Source: Pseudomonas maioricensis
GTDB taxonomy: Bacteria > Pseudomonadota > Gammaproteobacteria > Pseudomonadales > Pseudomonadaceae
Length of the DNA stretch: 64,000 nucleotides
Direction: 5' to 3'
NCBI RefSeq assembly: GCF_022790535.1
Contig: NZ_LOHG01000006.1
Span: forward strand, 273,090-337,089
The notes below the pieces were generated by a model. The model was not told where the DNA came from. It did no database searches and worked only from the letters and a program-made list of their open reading frames with translations. Positions 28,045 to 36,890 of this stretch are shown here, piece by piece; positions within the stretch are counted from its first letter, which is position 1; each line of letters opens with the position of its first letter. Both the position numbers and the translations under genes were made by a program.

Positions 28045-28096
28045 TCACCCAGCCCTCAAATGACCTTTTCGTGGAGGCCATCAAAAAGCTGGGTGA
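28045..28096 (-). other. Long hairpin downstream of pcaF
   Basis: TCACCCAGC (28045-28053) is a perfect inverted repeat of GCTGGGTGA (28088-28096), enclosing 34 bases that include a weaker inner pairing. It lies 22 bases after the pcaF stop. No T-tract follows in the pcaF direction, so it may protect mRNA ends or act as an imperfect terminator. Confidence 0.5.
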
Positions 28097-28118
28097 CTGT
28101 ATTCAGTGATGTTCGGTC

Positions 28119-29321
28119 TCAGCGCTCAATCGCCAACGCAAGCCCCTGCCCTACGCCCACGCACATGGTCGCCAAGCCGCGGCGGCCGCCGCTTTTTTCC
28201 AGTTGGTGCAGCGCGGTCAACACCAGTCGGGCACCGCTCATGCCCAATGGGTGTCCCAAAGCAATGGCGCCACCATTTGGATTCACCTGCGGCGCATCGT
28301 CGGCCAGCCCAAGCTCACGCAAGACGGCAAGCCCTTGGCTGGCAAAGGCTTCGTTGAGTTCGATCACATCAAAATCGCTGACTGCCAGGCCCAGTCGCTC
28401 GACCAGCTTGCGGACCGCTGGCACCGGACCTATCCCCATTACGCGAGGTGCAACCCCGGCACTGGCCATGCCGAGAATCCGCGCGCGTGGTGTCAAACCG
28501 TGCTTTTTGACCGCTTCGGCCGACGCCAGGATCAACGCGGCAGCGCCGTCGTTGACGCCGGACGCGTTACCAGCAGTGACCGTCTTGTCCGGACCGTTGA
28601 CCGGTTTCAGCTTCGCAAGGGTTTCCAGACTGGTGTCGGCACGCGGGTGCTCATCCTGCTCCACGACCGTCTCGCCTTTTTTGTGGGCGACTCGCACGGG
28701 CGTGATTTCTTCTTTAAAAAAGCCCGCAGCCTGAGCAGCGGCGGTGCGCTGCTGACTGCGCAGGGCGAAAGCGTCCTGATCGGCCCGAGAAATCTTGAAA
28801 TCATCGGCGACGTTATCGCCGGTCTGTGGCATGGAATCGACACCGTACTGCTCCTTCATCAATGGATTGATGAAGCGCCAGCCAATAGTGGTGTCCTCCA
28901 GCTTCATATTGCGCGAGTACGCGGCGTCGGCTTTGCCCATGACAAAGGGCGCACGGGACATCGACTCAACGCCCCCGGCAATTGCCAACTCCATCTCGCC
29001 AGCGGCTATCGCACGAAATGCCGTGCCAATCGCATCCATGCCCGAAGCGCAAAGCCGATTGAGGGTGACGCCAGGAATCGTCTCCGGCAGCCCCGCCAGC
29101 AACGCCGCCATACGCGCAACGTTGCGGTTATCTTCACCGGCCTGGTTGGCGCAACCGAAGAACACCTCATCCACTTCGTTCCAGTTCACCGAAGGATTGC
29201 GCTCGATCAGCGCTTTGATCGGCACTGCCGCGAGGTCATCAGCTCGAACGCTTGCCAACCCACCGCCAAAGCGGCCAATCGGAGTACGAATTGCATCGCA
29301 GATGAAAACGTCACGCATCAT
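28119..29321 (-). CDS. pcaF: Beta-ketoadipyl-CoA thiolase
   Basis: The 400-residue thiolase has active-site Cys91 ([13 protein letters not shown]), the His of [17 protein letters not shown] (about 355) and the C-terminal Cys in [11 protein letters not shown]. It starts [20 protein letters not shown], as in PcaF/PaaJ enzymes. It cleaves 3-oxoadipyl-CoA to succinyl-CoA and acetyl-CoA, the last step of protocatechuate and catechol degradation. Its ATG overlaps the pcaJ stop, so pcaIJF is one translationally coupled unit. Confidence 0.95.
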   Translation of the reverse strand: MMRDVFICDAIRTPIGRFGGGLASVRADDLAAVPIKALIERNPSVNWNEVDEVFFGCANQAGEDNRNVARMAALLAGLPETIPGVTLNRLCASGMDAIGTAFRAIAAGEMELAIAGGVESMSRAPFVMGKADAAYSRNMKLEDTTIGWRFINPLMKEQYGVDSMPQTGDNVADDFKISRADQDAFALRSQQRTAAAQAAGFFKEEITPVRVAHKKGETVVEQDEHPRADTSLETLAKLKPVNGPDKTVTAGNASGVNDGAAALILASAEAVKKHGLTPRARILGMASAGVAPRVMGIGPVPAVRKLVERLGLAVSDFDVIELNEAFASQGLAVLRELGLADDAPQVNPNGGAIALGHPLGMSGARLVLTALHQLEKSGGRRGLATMCVGVGQGLALAIER

Positions 29322-30097
29322 GCTTCTCCCGGTGCTTGGCCATGCGCTTTAGCGGTTCGGGCCTCCAGATCACGCAACGCGCTCAGCTCGGTTTCGCTTG
29401 GTTCGGCGGAGTACTCGACGTTGTCGGCAAAACGCACTGCCCAACCGGTAGCCGCGATGACCTGCTCACGGGTCACGCCAGGGTGCAGTGTTGTGACGAT
29501 GAACTCGTTCGTGCCCTCTTCCGGCTCCATGATGCAAAGATCAGTAATAATCCCCACCGGTCCAGCGCCAGGCAATCCAAGGCGCTTGCGTGAATCGCCG
29601 CCTTCGCCATGCCCCACTGAAGTCATGAAATCCAGTTTGTTCACGAAGGCCCTGGCCGATTGCTTGAGGATGATCAGCACTTGTTTGGCCGATCCTGCGA
29701 TTTCCGGCGCGCCGCCTGCGCCTGGCAAACGGACTTTCGGGTTGTGGTAATCCCCCACCACCGTGGTGTTGATGTTACCGAAACGGTCTACCTGTGCGGC
29801 ACCAAGAAACCCAACGTCCACCCGACCACCCTGCAGCCAGTAACGGAAAATTTCACTGGTGGATACCACCGTGTCAGCAGTTTCCGCCAGCTCACCGTCG
29901 CCGATGGACAGCGGCAGTACCGTCGGTTTGGCGCCAATAGGGCCTGACTCGTAAATCAACACGACATCCGGCGACGAAGTGAGACGGGCGAGATTCGCTG
30001 CTTTGGAAGGCAAGCCGATACCGACAAAGCAAACAGCGCCATTACGCAGACGACGAGCCGCCGCCACAGTCATCATTTCACTGGTGGTGTAAGTCAT
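29318..30097 (-). CDS. pcaJ: 3-oxoadipate CoA-transferase subunit B
   Basis: The 259-residue beta subunit of succinyl-CoA:3-oxoadipate CoA-transferase has its catalytic Glu at residue 50 ([11 protein letters not shown]). Glycine-rich CoA-binding segments ([29 protein letters not shown]) are present. It pairs with PcaI to activate beta-ketoadipate. The gene overlaps both pcaI and pcaF, consistent with equimolar subunits. Confidence 0.95.
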   Translation of the reverse strand: MTYTTSEMMTVAAARRLRNGAVCFVGIGLPSKAANLARLTSSPDVVLIYESGPIGAKPTVLPLSIGDGELAETADTVVSTSEIFRYWLQGGRVDVGFLGAAQVDRFGNINTTVVGDYHNPKVRLPGAGGAPEIAGSAKQVLIILKQSARAFVNKLDFMTSVGHGEGGDSRKRLGLPGAGPVGIITDLCIMEPEEGTNEFIVTTLHPGVTREQVIAATGWAVRFADNVEYSAEPSETELSALRDLEARTAKAHGQAPGEA

Positions 30098-30954
30098 TAC
30101 TTTGCCTCCGAAGCGCTGGCCAACTTGCTCTGGAACTCGCTGAAATCTGCTGTGCCATGAATGTATTCCTTGATCCAGGCGCTAAAGGTCTCGCGGTCAC
30201 GGGCAATCGGATCCCAAGCCTGATAGAAACGGTTGTCGCGCTCGTAATAACCGTGAGCGTAGGAAGGATGCGCGCCACCGGGCACATGGCACACCGCACT
30301 CAACGCCCAGGTGGGCAGAACGCAAGCGTTCATCGGCGCATTGAGGTCATCGACGATCTCTTCCACGGTGACGATGCAGCGCTTGGCTGCCAGCGCCGCT
30401 TCTTTCTGCACACCGAGGATGCCCCACAGCAGCACGTTGCCTTTGCGATCGGCTTTCTGCGCATGAATCACTGTCACATCAGGACGCACCGCCGGGACTG
30501 CCGCGAGGACCTCTCCGGTAAACGGGCAGGTCACGGTCTTGATCAATGGATTGACCTTTGGCAGGTCGGAACCGGCGTAGGCGCGCAGGACCGCGAACGG
30601 CAGGCCCGATGCACCGGCAACGTATGCGTTGGCCAGATCGGCATGGCTGTGTTCTTCGATTTCCATCGAGTGTGGCCACTGCTTTTCAACCGCGTCGCGC
30701 AGGCGGTGCAACGAGCCCACTCCGGGGTTTCCGCCCCACGAAAAAATCAGACGTTTGGCACAACCCGCACCGATGAGCTGGTCGTAGATCAGGTCCGGCG
30801 TCATGCGCACCAGGGTCAGATCTTTCTTGCCTTGGCGAATAATTTCGTGGCCTGCAGCCGTGGGGATCAAATGGGTGAAGCCTTCCAGCGCAACGGTGTC
30901 GCCATCGTTGACGAATTGCTTCACGGCGTCGCGTAGAGAAAGAATTTCAGCCAT
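30097..30954 (-). CDS. pcaI: 3-oxoadipate CoA-transferase subunit A
   Basis: The 285-residue alpha subunit starts MAEILSLRDAVKQFVNDGDT and has family I CoA-transferase motifs (FTHLIPTAAGHEIIRQGKK, RLIFSWGGNPGVGSLHRL). With PcaJ it transfers CoA from succinyl-CoA to 3-oxoadipate in the cytoplasm. It is the promoter-proximal gene of pcaIJF; a PcaR-like box lies ~115-130 bases upstream. Confidence 0.95.
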   Translation of the reverse strand: MAEILSLRDAVKQFVNDGDTVALEGFTHLIPTAAGHEIIRQGKKDLTLVRMTPDLIYDQLIGAGCAKRLIFSWGGNPGVGSLHRLRDAVEKQWPHSMEIEEHSHADLANAYVAGASGLPFAVLRAYAGSDLPKVNPLIKTVTCPFTGEVLAAVPAVRPDVTVIHAQKADRKGNVLLWGILGVQKEAALAAKRCIVTVEEIVDDLNAPMNACVLPTWALSAVCHVPGGAHPSYAHGYYERDNRFYQAWDPIARDRETFSAWIKEYIHGTADFSEFQSKLASASEAK

Positions 30955-31067
30955 GAGGTGCTCCCGAACTCAAATTACATCCAATGAACAGCGCAGATGG
31001 ACTACGCTGGAATGGACTTGAGGTTATGCCGGGGCCTGAGGCCAAACAATCCGATAATCGATTATTC

Positions 31068-31082
31068 GTTCGTTAATCGCAC
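31068..31082 (-). promoter_or_regulatory. PcaR box upstream of pcaIJF
   Basis: GTTCGTTAATCGCAC (31068-31082) differs at one position from the 15-base PcaR site GTTCGATAATCGCAC described for P. putida pcaI. A second partial copy, CCGATAATCG (31051-31060), lies just beside it towards pcaI. PcaR with beta-ketoadipate should activate pcaIJF here. Confidence 0.75.
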
Positions 31083-31096
31083 AAATTCAGCGACCG

Positions 31097-31945
31097 TCAG
31101 GTGAACAGCTGAGTGCTCAGATCTCTACTCGCATCCAGCATGATAGGCAGAAAGCGCTGCTCCAGCTCACTTCTGGCAACACGCCCCGCACTGGTACTGA
31201 CATTCAGTGCGGCAAGTACCTGCCCCGAAGCGTCATAGACTGGTACCGCAATGGATCGCAACCCTTGCTCCAGCTCCTGATCGACAATACACCAGCCTTG
31301 TTGACGAACCTGCTGAAGGCATTCAAGCAACGCATCAGTCGTGCGGATTGTTCGGCTGGTTTTGGGCTGCAGGTCAACATGATCCAGATACTCGCGCAGC
31401 GAAACATCATCCAGTGCCGAGAGCAGGATACGGCCCATGGAGGTGCAATAGGCAGGCAATCGACCGCCCACGGAAAGATCGACCGAAATCAGTCGCTGAG
31501 TCGTCGCGGAACGAGCGATGTACAGAATGTCCTCCCCTTCCAGAGTCGCCATGTTGCAAGCCTCATGCAACTGGTCACTCATCCGGTCCAGATAGGGTTG
31601 GGAGGAAACGGCCAACGGCGTCGATGACAGATAAGCGTGCCCCAGGGTCAGGACTTTGGGCAGCAGCGAATAAGTCCGACCGTCTGTCGTCGCATATCCC
31701 AGCTTGATCAAGGTCAGCAGGCAACGTCGGACAGCCGCGCGAGGGATCTCCGTACGGTGACTGATTTGCGCGATGGTCAGATGCCGTTTGCGTTCCTGAA
31801 AGGCATGAATCACTGCCAACCCTCTGGCCAGCGAAGTCATGAAATCCGGGTCTCCGGTTAACGCCTGAATCCGCTTGGCGGGTGACGCCACAATAGGCGG
31901 GGCTAACGAAGCAAAAGAATTTCGTAGTTCATCATTCATTGCCAC
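31097..31945 (-). CDS. pcaR: IclR-family regulator of the pca regulon
   Basis: The 282-residue protein has an N-terminal winged HTH (LTIAQISHRTEIPRAAVRRCLLTL, residues ~57-80) and a C-terminal IclR effector domain (GGRLPAYCTSMGRILLSAL, QGWCIVDQELEQGLRSIAVPV). Its N-terminal extension and sequence match PcaR/PcaU-type regulators. These bind beta-ketoadipate and activate pca genes while repressing their own. A perfect 15-base PcaR box lies 76 bases upstream of its start, supporting autoregulation. It is transcribed in the same direction as pcaIJF but separated by the pcaI promoter. Confidence 0.94.
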   Translation of the reverse strand: MAMNDELRNSFASLAPPIVASPAKRIQALTGDPDFMTSLARGLAVIHAFQERKRHLTIAQISHRTEIPRAAVRRCLLTLIKLGYATTDGRTYSLLPKVLTLGHAYLSSTPLAVSSQPYLDRMSDQLHEACNMATLEGEDILYIARSATTQRLISVDLSVGGRLPAYCTSMGRILLSALDDVSLREYLDHVDLQPKTSRTIRTTDALLECLQQVRQQGWCIVDQELEQGLRSIAVPVYDASGQVLAALNVSTSAGRVARSELEQRFLPIMLDASRDLSTQLFT

Positions 31946-32020
31946 TACCTCGGGAAAACCTCTCAGGCCATATGGTTCGCAGCTTTCACGCTTTTTAGGC
32001 GAAAACGCTCAGGCCGCTTC

Positions 32021-32052
32021 GTGCGATTATCGAACGACTGGCCGATAATCGC
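32021..32052. promoter_or_regulatory. Perfect PcaR box upstream of pcaR
   Basis: GTGCGATTATCGAAC (32021-32035) is the exact complement of the 15-base PcaR site GTTCGATAATCGCAC. It reads in the pcaR direction on the minus strand. A second half-like copy, GATAATCGCA, lies at 32044-32053 in the opposite orientation. This is the expected autoregulatory operator. Confidence 0.8.
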
Positions 32053-32143
32053 AATTGACCCATCACAAAGATACTTATACCTTTGCATAGCCTTAAGTGG
32101 CTTCTTGGAAATACTGGTCAGGTACCCACGAGAAGTCCAAGGT

Positions 32144-32175
32144 ACGGCCTTGCCCATGAAGCGAGGCCGTTTTTA
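32144..32175 (+). terminator. Terminator-like hairpin with no obvious upstream gene
   Basis: ACGGCCT (32144-32150) pairs perfectly with AGGCCGT (32164-32170) across 13 bases, followed by TTTTTATTT. On the plus strand there is no gene between the divergent pcaR promoter and this hairpin. It may therefore end a short RNA starting near 32040-32060. Confidence 0.5.
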
Positions 32176-32185
32176 TTTCCTGCAT

Positions 32186-32212
32186 CGTTTCGATACGCAT
32201 GATATCGAAACG
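32186..32212. promoter_or_regulatory. Perfect 10-base palindromic element
   Basis: CGTTTCGATA (32186-32195) and TATCGAAACG (32203-32212) are exact inverted repeats around a seven-base centre. The size and symmetry are those of a dimeric repressor operator, but no nearby gene start fits on the plus strand for 600 bases. Confidence 0.45.
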
Positions 32213-32812
32213 CCACAAATTGCAGTTTTGCATACTTTCCATGCGCCTCTCTGTCACAAATACCGCTCGCATTGCACAGTCCTCGCACTTCGCTACGAAC
32301 TATGTCGCCAGAAATCTGTCTAGGGCTGTCAATATTTCGTACATTGAAGTTTCGTCGTATGTCACTCACTGAAACTTCAGAACAGTCGTACAAGAAAAAC
32401 TCCAATCCGGAAGACTTTTGATAAACAGCCTCACATATAGTTGACTGATTCGAAGTTCTTGGAGATAGTGTCCGTCACTTGGTCGGTAATAACGATTCGC
32501 AATGGTTGCAGTACCGGGCGCCATGCTCAGGGCATACCACAGGATCGACGCACTGTAGCAGTGCTACCGCATCGTTATCCTCGCGAATAGATCCCGACCT
32601 AAGTAGCCATCGCACTTGCAACTCAAACGACTGTCGCTACGACAATTACGTTTTCTGGTGTCCGTAGCCGCGAGCCGCAAGATGTTCAGAACACGGCCCC
32701 TCCAGCCTGCTGTTTGGCATATGCCTTCCCGCAACCCTGGACGAGTTATGTGTGAACGCTAAAGCAGCTTTGCGATATCGCCAGATAAATTTTGACTTGA
32801 TCAGGTAACAAC

Positions 32813-33010
32813 GTGACCAAAGATGAACTGCGCGCGGAACTTGAGCGCCAGGAACAACGCTACAAGGATGTTTACGGTGGAGAGATCACCACCTACGCCG
32901 CTCAACCAGAGCCGGAACGCAAACCTTGGCGCAAGAAGGCCAGCATCCTGGACCAGGCCTTCAAGCAAGAACTGCAGAAAATGGAAAAAGACCTGAGCGA
33001 AGAGCGCTAA
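32813..33010 (+). CDS. Small conserved hypothetical protein, charged and helical
   Basis: The 65-residue protein starts at a GTG with AGGT six bases upstream. It is rich in Lys, Glu and Gln, with an N-terminal helix ([22 protein letters not shown]) and a C-terminal amphipathic helix ([20 protein letters not shown]) joined by a proline-rich linker. It has no signal or membrane segment. It precedes the phosphate transporter gene by ~240 bases. Its function is unknown, but the composition and ribosome site argue that it is real. Confidence 0.7.
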   Translation: MTKDELRAELERQEQRYKDVYGGEITTYAAQPEPERKPWRKKASILDQAFKQELQKMEKDLSEER

Positions 33011-33249
33011 CTTTACCGCTCTTGCGAACCGGGCTGCCTCCATCGCCCGGTCGAAAAGGATTCAGGACAGGTAAACCCTTTGCCTGACAGCCACGAACAG
33101 GCCCCGAATATCCCCTTGAGTTATCAACGGGGAGGCTTTGTCGAGGATAAAATTTCGACAATCGGGCGATACCAGTCGGCAGCCGATACATCGATCTGTA
33201 TTTTTTCTGTCATAATCCCGCCCCCTTCAGACCGGGTCAGAAAACCTTC

Positions 33250-34722
33250 ATGATCGATTTATTCAGCGGACTAGATGCTTGGGTGCTTGTGAGCCTGTTG
33301 CTCGCCCTGGCGTTCGTCCTCACCTTCGAGTTCATCAACGGCTTTCATGACACCGCAAACGCGGTGGCGACAGTCATTTATACCAAAGCCATGCCGCCTC
33401 ATCTGGCCGTGTTCTTTTCCGGGGTATTCAATTTCCTGGGTGTGCTGCTGGGCGGTGTCGGCGTGGCCTATGCCATCGTTCACTTGTTACCGGTTGAGTT
33501 GCTGATCAACGTCAACACCGGTCACGGCCTGGCCATGGTCTTCTCGTTGCTCGCCGCGGCGATCACCTGGAACCTCGGCACCTGGTATTTCGGTATTCCG
33601 GCATCAAGTTCCCATACGCTGATCGGCTCGATCCTCGGTGTTGGCCTGGCCAACGCGTTGATCAACGATATTCCCTTGGCCGATGGTGTGAACTGGCAGA
33701 AAGCGATCGACATCGGCGCTTCGCTGGTTTTCTCGCCGCTGGCGGGTTTCCTGGTGGCTGCGCTGGTCCTGATAGGGCTGAAGTGGTGGCGGCCGCTGTC
33801 GAAAATGCACAAGACGCCTGAACAGCGTCGCAAACTCGACGACAAGAAGCATCCGCCATTCTGGAACCGTCTGGTTCTGGTGATTTCTGCCATGGCGGTG
33901 AGCTTCGTGCACGGCTCCAACGATGGTCAGAAAGGCATTGGCCTGATCATGCTGGTCCTTATCGGTATCGTGCCAAGCCAGTTCGTACTGGATTTGAACA
34001 GCACCACCTATCAAATCGAACGGACCAAGGATGCGACCCTGCATCTGAGCCAGTTCTATCAGCGCAACAACGCCACACTGGGCGAATTCCTTGCGCTGGG
34101 CAAAGCAGAAAAAGGCGATCTGCCGGAAAGCTCCAGCTGTAATCCGGAACAAACCGAACCCACCATCGCCGCGTTGCTCGACAACCTCACTGGCGTTGCC
34201 GACTACCACTCCTTGACGCCTGAGCGCCGTATTGAAGTACGCCGTTACTTGCTGTGCCTGGATGACACTGCGCGCAAAGTGGCCAAGCTGCCAAACCTGG
34301 CGCCTCGTGAAAAATCGGATCTGGAAAAGCTACGCAAAGACCTGACCGCGACCACTGAATACGCGCCATTCTGGGTGATTCTGGCCGTAGCCCTGGCATT
34401 GGGTATCGGCACCATGGTTGGCTGGAAGCGCGTGGTTCTGACCATCGGCGAGAAGATTGGCAAGCAAGGCATGACATACGCACAAGGCATGTCGGCCCAG
34501 ATCACGACGGCTTGCGCCATTGCTGCGGCTAACGTGTTCGCCCTGCCAGTTTCCACGACACATATTCTGTCGTCGGGCGTTGCGGGCACCATGGTCGCCA
34601 ACAAAAGCGGCCTGCAGAGCGGCACCGTACGCACCATCCTGCTGGCCTGGGTTTTGACCCTGCCAGCTACCGTCGCCCTGTCGGCCGGTTTGTTCTGGTT
34701 GGCGTCCAAAGCGCTGGCTTGA
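33250..34722 (+). CDS. pitA: PiT-family inorganic phosphate transporter
   Basis: A 490-residue inner-membrane protein. Both PHO4 repeats carry the family signature: GFHDTANAVATVIYTKAM near residue 32 and VHGSNDGQKGIG near residue 220. A soluble loop of ~130 residues between them (EAFLALGKAE region) precedes the C-terminal membrane half (GMSAQITTACAIAAANVFALPVSTTHIL). It is a low-affinity, metal-phosphate:H+ symporter, normally constitutive. The DUF47/PhoU-like partner that often precedes pit genes is absent; a 65-residue protein gene is there instead. A long GC-rich hairpin follows. Confidence 0.93.
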   Translation: MIDLFSGLDAWVLVSLLLALAFVLTFEFINGFHDTANAVATVIYTKAMPPHLAVFFSGVFNFLGVLLGGVGVAYAIVHLLPVELLINVNTGHGLAMVFSLLAAAITWNLGTWYFGIPASSSHTLIGSILGVGLANALINDIPLADGVNWQKAIDIGASLVFSPLAGFLVAALVLIGLKWWRPLSKMHKTPEQRRKLDDKKHPPFWNRLVLVISAMAVSFVHGSNDGQKGIGLIMLVLIGIVPSQFVLDLNSTTYQIERTKDATLHLSQFYQRNNATLGEFLALGKAEKGDLPESSSCNPEQTEPTIAALLDNLTGVADYHSLTPERRIEVRRYLLCLDDTARKVAKLPNLAPREKSDLEKLRKDLTATTEYAPFWVILAVALALGIGTMVGWKRVVLTIGEKIGKQGMTYAQGMSAQITTACAIAAANVFALPVSTTHILSSGVAGTMVANKSGLQSGTVRTILLAWVLTLPATVALSAGLFWLASKALA

Positions 34723-34728
34723 TAAAAA

Positions 34729-34759
34729 GCGCCAGCGCGGGTATCGCCCGCGCTGGCGC
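34729..34759 (+). terminator. Long GC-rich hairpin after the phosphate transporter gene
   Basis: GCGCCAGCGCGGG (34729-34741) pairs perfectly over 13 bases with CCCGCGCTGGCGC (34747-34759) around a five-base loop. No T-run follows, so it may pause polymerase or protect the 3' end rather than terminate by itself. Confidence 0.65.
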
Positions 34760-34816
34760 GTTGCTGTAGGAGTCGCCCGTTGCCCCTGACACCGCGCGCT
34801 CGCGAAGCAAATACTG

Positions 34817-34912
34817 GACTGTAGGAGCGAGCTTGCTCGCGATTCGGTCTGTCAGTCGATGGAGGTATCGCCTGTGCTAACGTTATCGCGAGCAAGCTCG
34901 CTCCTACAGTCC
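34817..34912. repeat. REP inverted pair, GAGCTTGCTCGCGA subtype
   Basis: The arms GGACTGTAGGAGCGAGCTTG (from 34817) and its complement ending at 34912 match over 26-28 bases around a ~42-base loop. Same subtype as the pair at 8551-8652, including complementarity beyond the core. Confidence 0.88.
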
Positions 34913-34973
34913 AATGTTTGCTGCGAAAAACTGTGAACCAAGAGACATAGAGCAGTTTACAAACATCCCTGAA

Positions 34974-36464
34974 CTACCGCCGCTTCTTACCCCCACCCAG
35001 TAACGACCCCATCAACCCCCGTACCAACTGCCGCCCTAACTGGTTGGCTGCCTGTCGTACGGCGCTTTTCATGGCCTGCCCTGCCACACCTCCAAGAAAT
35101 TCCCCAGCCATATCACTGAAGCTCTCCTGCTCCTTGGCACTTTTTGCGGGCACGTCTTCCGCTTCAGCGGCGGTGACTTTACGGGCGACAAGCATTTCAT
35201 AGGCAGACTCACGGTCAATCGGCTTGTCGTAGCGTCCAGCCAAAGGCGATTGGGCGATCAGGCTGGCTCGTTCGGCAGGGCTCAGCGGCCCAATTCGGGA
35301 CTGGGGCGGCGCGATCAGTACTTGCTGGACCATCGCGGGCGTACCCTTTTCCTGCAAGGTACCCACCAATGCTTCGCCAATACCGAGTTGGGTGAGCACC
35401 GCCAGCGTATCGATATCAGGATTGGGTCGGAAGCCGTCTGCCACAGCGCGCAAAGACTTCTGCTCCCTGGCCGTAAATGCTCGCAAACCGTGCTGGATAC
35501 GCAATCCCAGCTGCGCAAGCACCTGATCGGGCAAGTCACCCGGTGACTGGGTGACAAAGTACACACCGACGCCTTTGGAGCGAATCAACCGCACCACTTG
35601 CTCAAGCCTGTCCTGCAAAGCTTTGGGCGTGTCGGCAAACAGCAAATGCGCCTCATCGAAAAACAGCGCCAATATCGGTTTGTCCGCATCGCCACGCTCT
35701 GGCAGTTGCTCGAACAACTCGGCTAACAGCCACAAAAGGAAAGTCGCGTAAACCTTTGGCGCCTCATGCACCAGACGACTGGCATCCAGCAAATGGATAC
35801 GCCCTCGCCCGTCGCTTGCAGGATGCAGAATGTCTTCCAGTTGCAAGGCGGGTTCGCCAAACAACGCCTCGGCGCCCTGCTGTTCAAGCACCGCCAGACG
35901 GCGCTGTAACGCCTGGCTTGAACCCGTGGTCATCAAGGAGCTGTCTTCACCCAGCAACTGCGGATTGTCCCGCAAGTGATTAAGCAACGCCTTGAGGTCC
36001 TTTATATCGAGCAGTAGCAAGCCTTCACGATCCGCCACCTTGAAAGCCGCATACAGTGCCGCCTGCTGGCTGTCCGTCAACTCAAGCAGACTGCCCAGTA
36101 ATAGCGGCCCCATTTCACTCAATGTGGTGCGAAGCGGGTGACCGGATTGCCCGTGAATATCCCACAACGTGACCGGATAGCTTTTCGGGGTGTGATTGAG
36201 CCAGGGCATGCCAGCAATGCGTTCGGCGATCTTGCCTTGCGGTGCCCCCGCTGCGCCCAGCCCGCACAAGTCGCCCTTGATATCAGCAGCGAACACTGCG
36301 ACACCCGCATCGCTGAAGGCTTCGGCCAAGCGTTGCAATGTTACTGTTTTGCCGGTTCCGGTCGCTCCGGCCACCAAACCGTGGCGATTTCCCAGGCGTA
36401 ACGCCTGACTCACCGGTAGCCCGTCGGGACCGGCACCTATCATAATGTTCGGAGCGTCTGGCAT
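34974..36464 (-). CDS. HerA-like helicase / DUF853 (YjgR) ATPase
   Basis: The 496-residue ATPase has Walker A GATGTGKTVTLQRLAEAF (residues ~33-40), Walker B ILALFFDEAHLLF (about 268), a sensor/arginine-finger region (VYFVTQSPGDLPDQVLAQLG) and a glycine- and basic-rich tail (GSLLGGGKKRR). It belongs to the HerA/FtsK superfamily with the DUF853 core, like E. coli YjgR. HerA enzymes translocate on DNA as hexamers with NurA, but YjgR proteins have no NurA partner and no established role; none lies here. It is a monocistronic, cytoplasmic protein. Confidence 0.88.
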   Translation of the reverse strand: MPDAPNIMIGAGPDGLPVSQALRLGNRHGLVAGATGTGKTVTLQRLAEAFSDAGVAVFAADIKGDLCGLGAAGAPQGKIAERIAGMPWLNHTPKSYPVTLWDIHGQSGHPLRTTLSEMGPLLLGSLLELTDSQQAALYAAFKVADREGLLLLDIKDLKALLNHLRDNPQLLGEDSSLMTTGSSQALQRRLAVLEQQGAEALFGEPALQLEDILHPASDGRGRIHLLDASRLVHEAPKVYATFLLWLLAELFEQLPERGDADKPILALFFDEAHLLFADTPKALQDRLEQVVRLIRSKGVGVYFVTQSPGDLPDQVLAQLGLRIQHGLRAFTAREQKSLRAVADGFRPNPDIDTLAVLTQLGIGEALVGTLQEKGTPAMVQQVLIAPPQSRIGPLSPAERASLIAQSPLAGRYDKPIDRESAYEMLVARKVTAAEAEDVPAKSAKEQESFSDMAGEFLGGVAGQAMKSAVRQAANQLGRQLVRGLMGSLLGGGKKRR

Positions 36465-36540
36465 TTCATCACCCTGTCTTGATCGTTATCTCAGTGTGGT
36501 CCACTAGCCGGAAAACAGCGCAAAACTTAATGCTATAGCC

Positions 36541-36690
36541 GGGAAGGAAGGATGCAACCCCTGGCAGGAGCAGTTCGCGAGGCGGTTTGGCTGGCGATGC
36601 TGATCTGTCGTTTGTGCCGATGCTTCGCGAACAAGTTCGCTCCTTCCGGATAGGCGCAGTTCGCAGGAACGGCTTTAGCCGCGAGCGCGT
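36541..36690. repeat. Degenerate REP-like region between HerA-like and flippase-like genes
   Basis: GGCAGGAGCAGTTCGCGAGG (from ~36563) faces TTCGCGAACAAGTTCGCTCC (to ~36643) as an imperfect inverted pair. A further half-copy (CGCAGTTCGCAGGAACGGCT) runs from ~36655. The rest of the 426-base gap (36465-36890) shows no gene; its last 100 bases should hold the promoter of the flippase-like gene. Confidence 0.6.
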
Positions 36691-36890
36691 CAGCAACACA
36701 CTGTCGACCCCACCTGACGAACATCTGTCGTATTCGGTGGTCAACGTTAAACTTTTCCGTGATCATCCAGAGCAGTTTCGGCCTGTAATATCAGGCATGC
36801 CGTTACACACTTGCTCGAACAAGGCACACAACACCCCATGACCGCATTTATCTCGCTGGCTCAACCGTTGCAACCTGCAGAGCATCAAGA

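Larger units (their letters stand above)
31946..32812. other. 867-base gene-free region with three hairpins
   Basis: I find no convincing protein here. It holds the pcaR promoter and PcaR box (to ~32055), a terminator-like hairpin (32144-32174), a perfect 10-base inverted repeat (32186-32212) and a perfect 9-base inverted repeat (32345-32379). From ~32380 to 32800 nothing recognisable was seen. It could host a small RNA or be a remnant of lost genes. Confidence 0.5.

Noticed and set aside
31963..32157. A 64-codon minus-strand frame upstream of pcaR
   Set aside because: It runs through the perfect PcaR box and has no clear ribosome site or recognisable motif.
32479..32667. A 62-codon frame in the gene-free region
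   Set aside because: The product is Ser/Cys/His-rich low-complexity sequence without a ribosome site; it looks like random open sequence.
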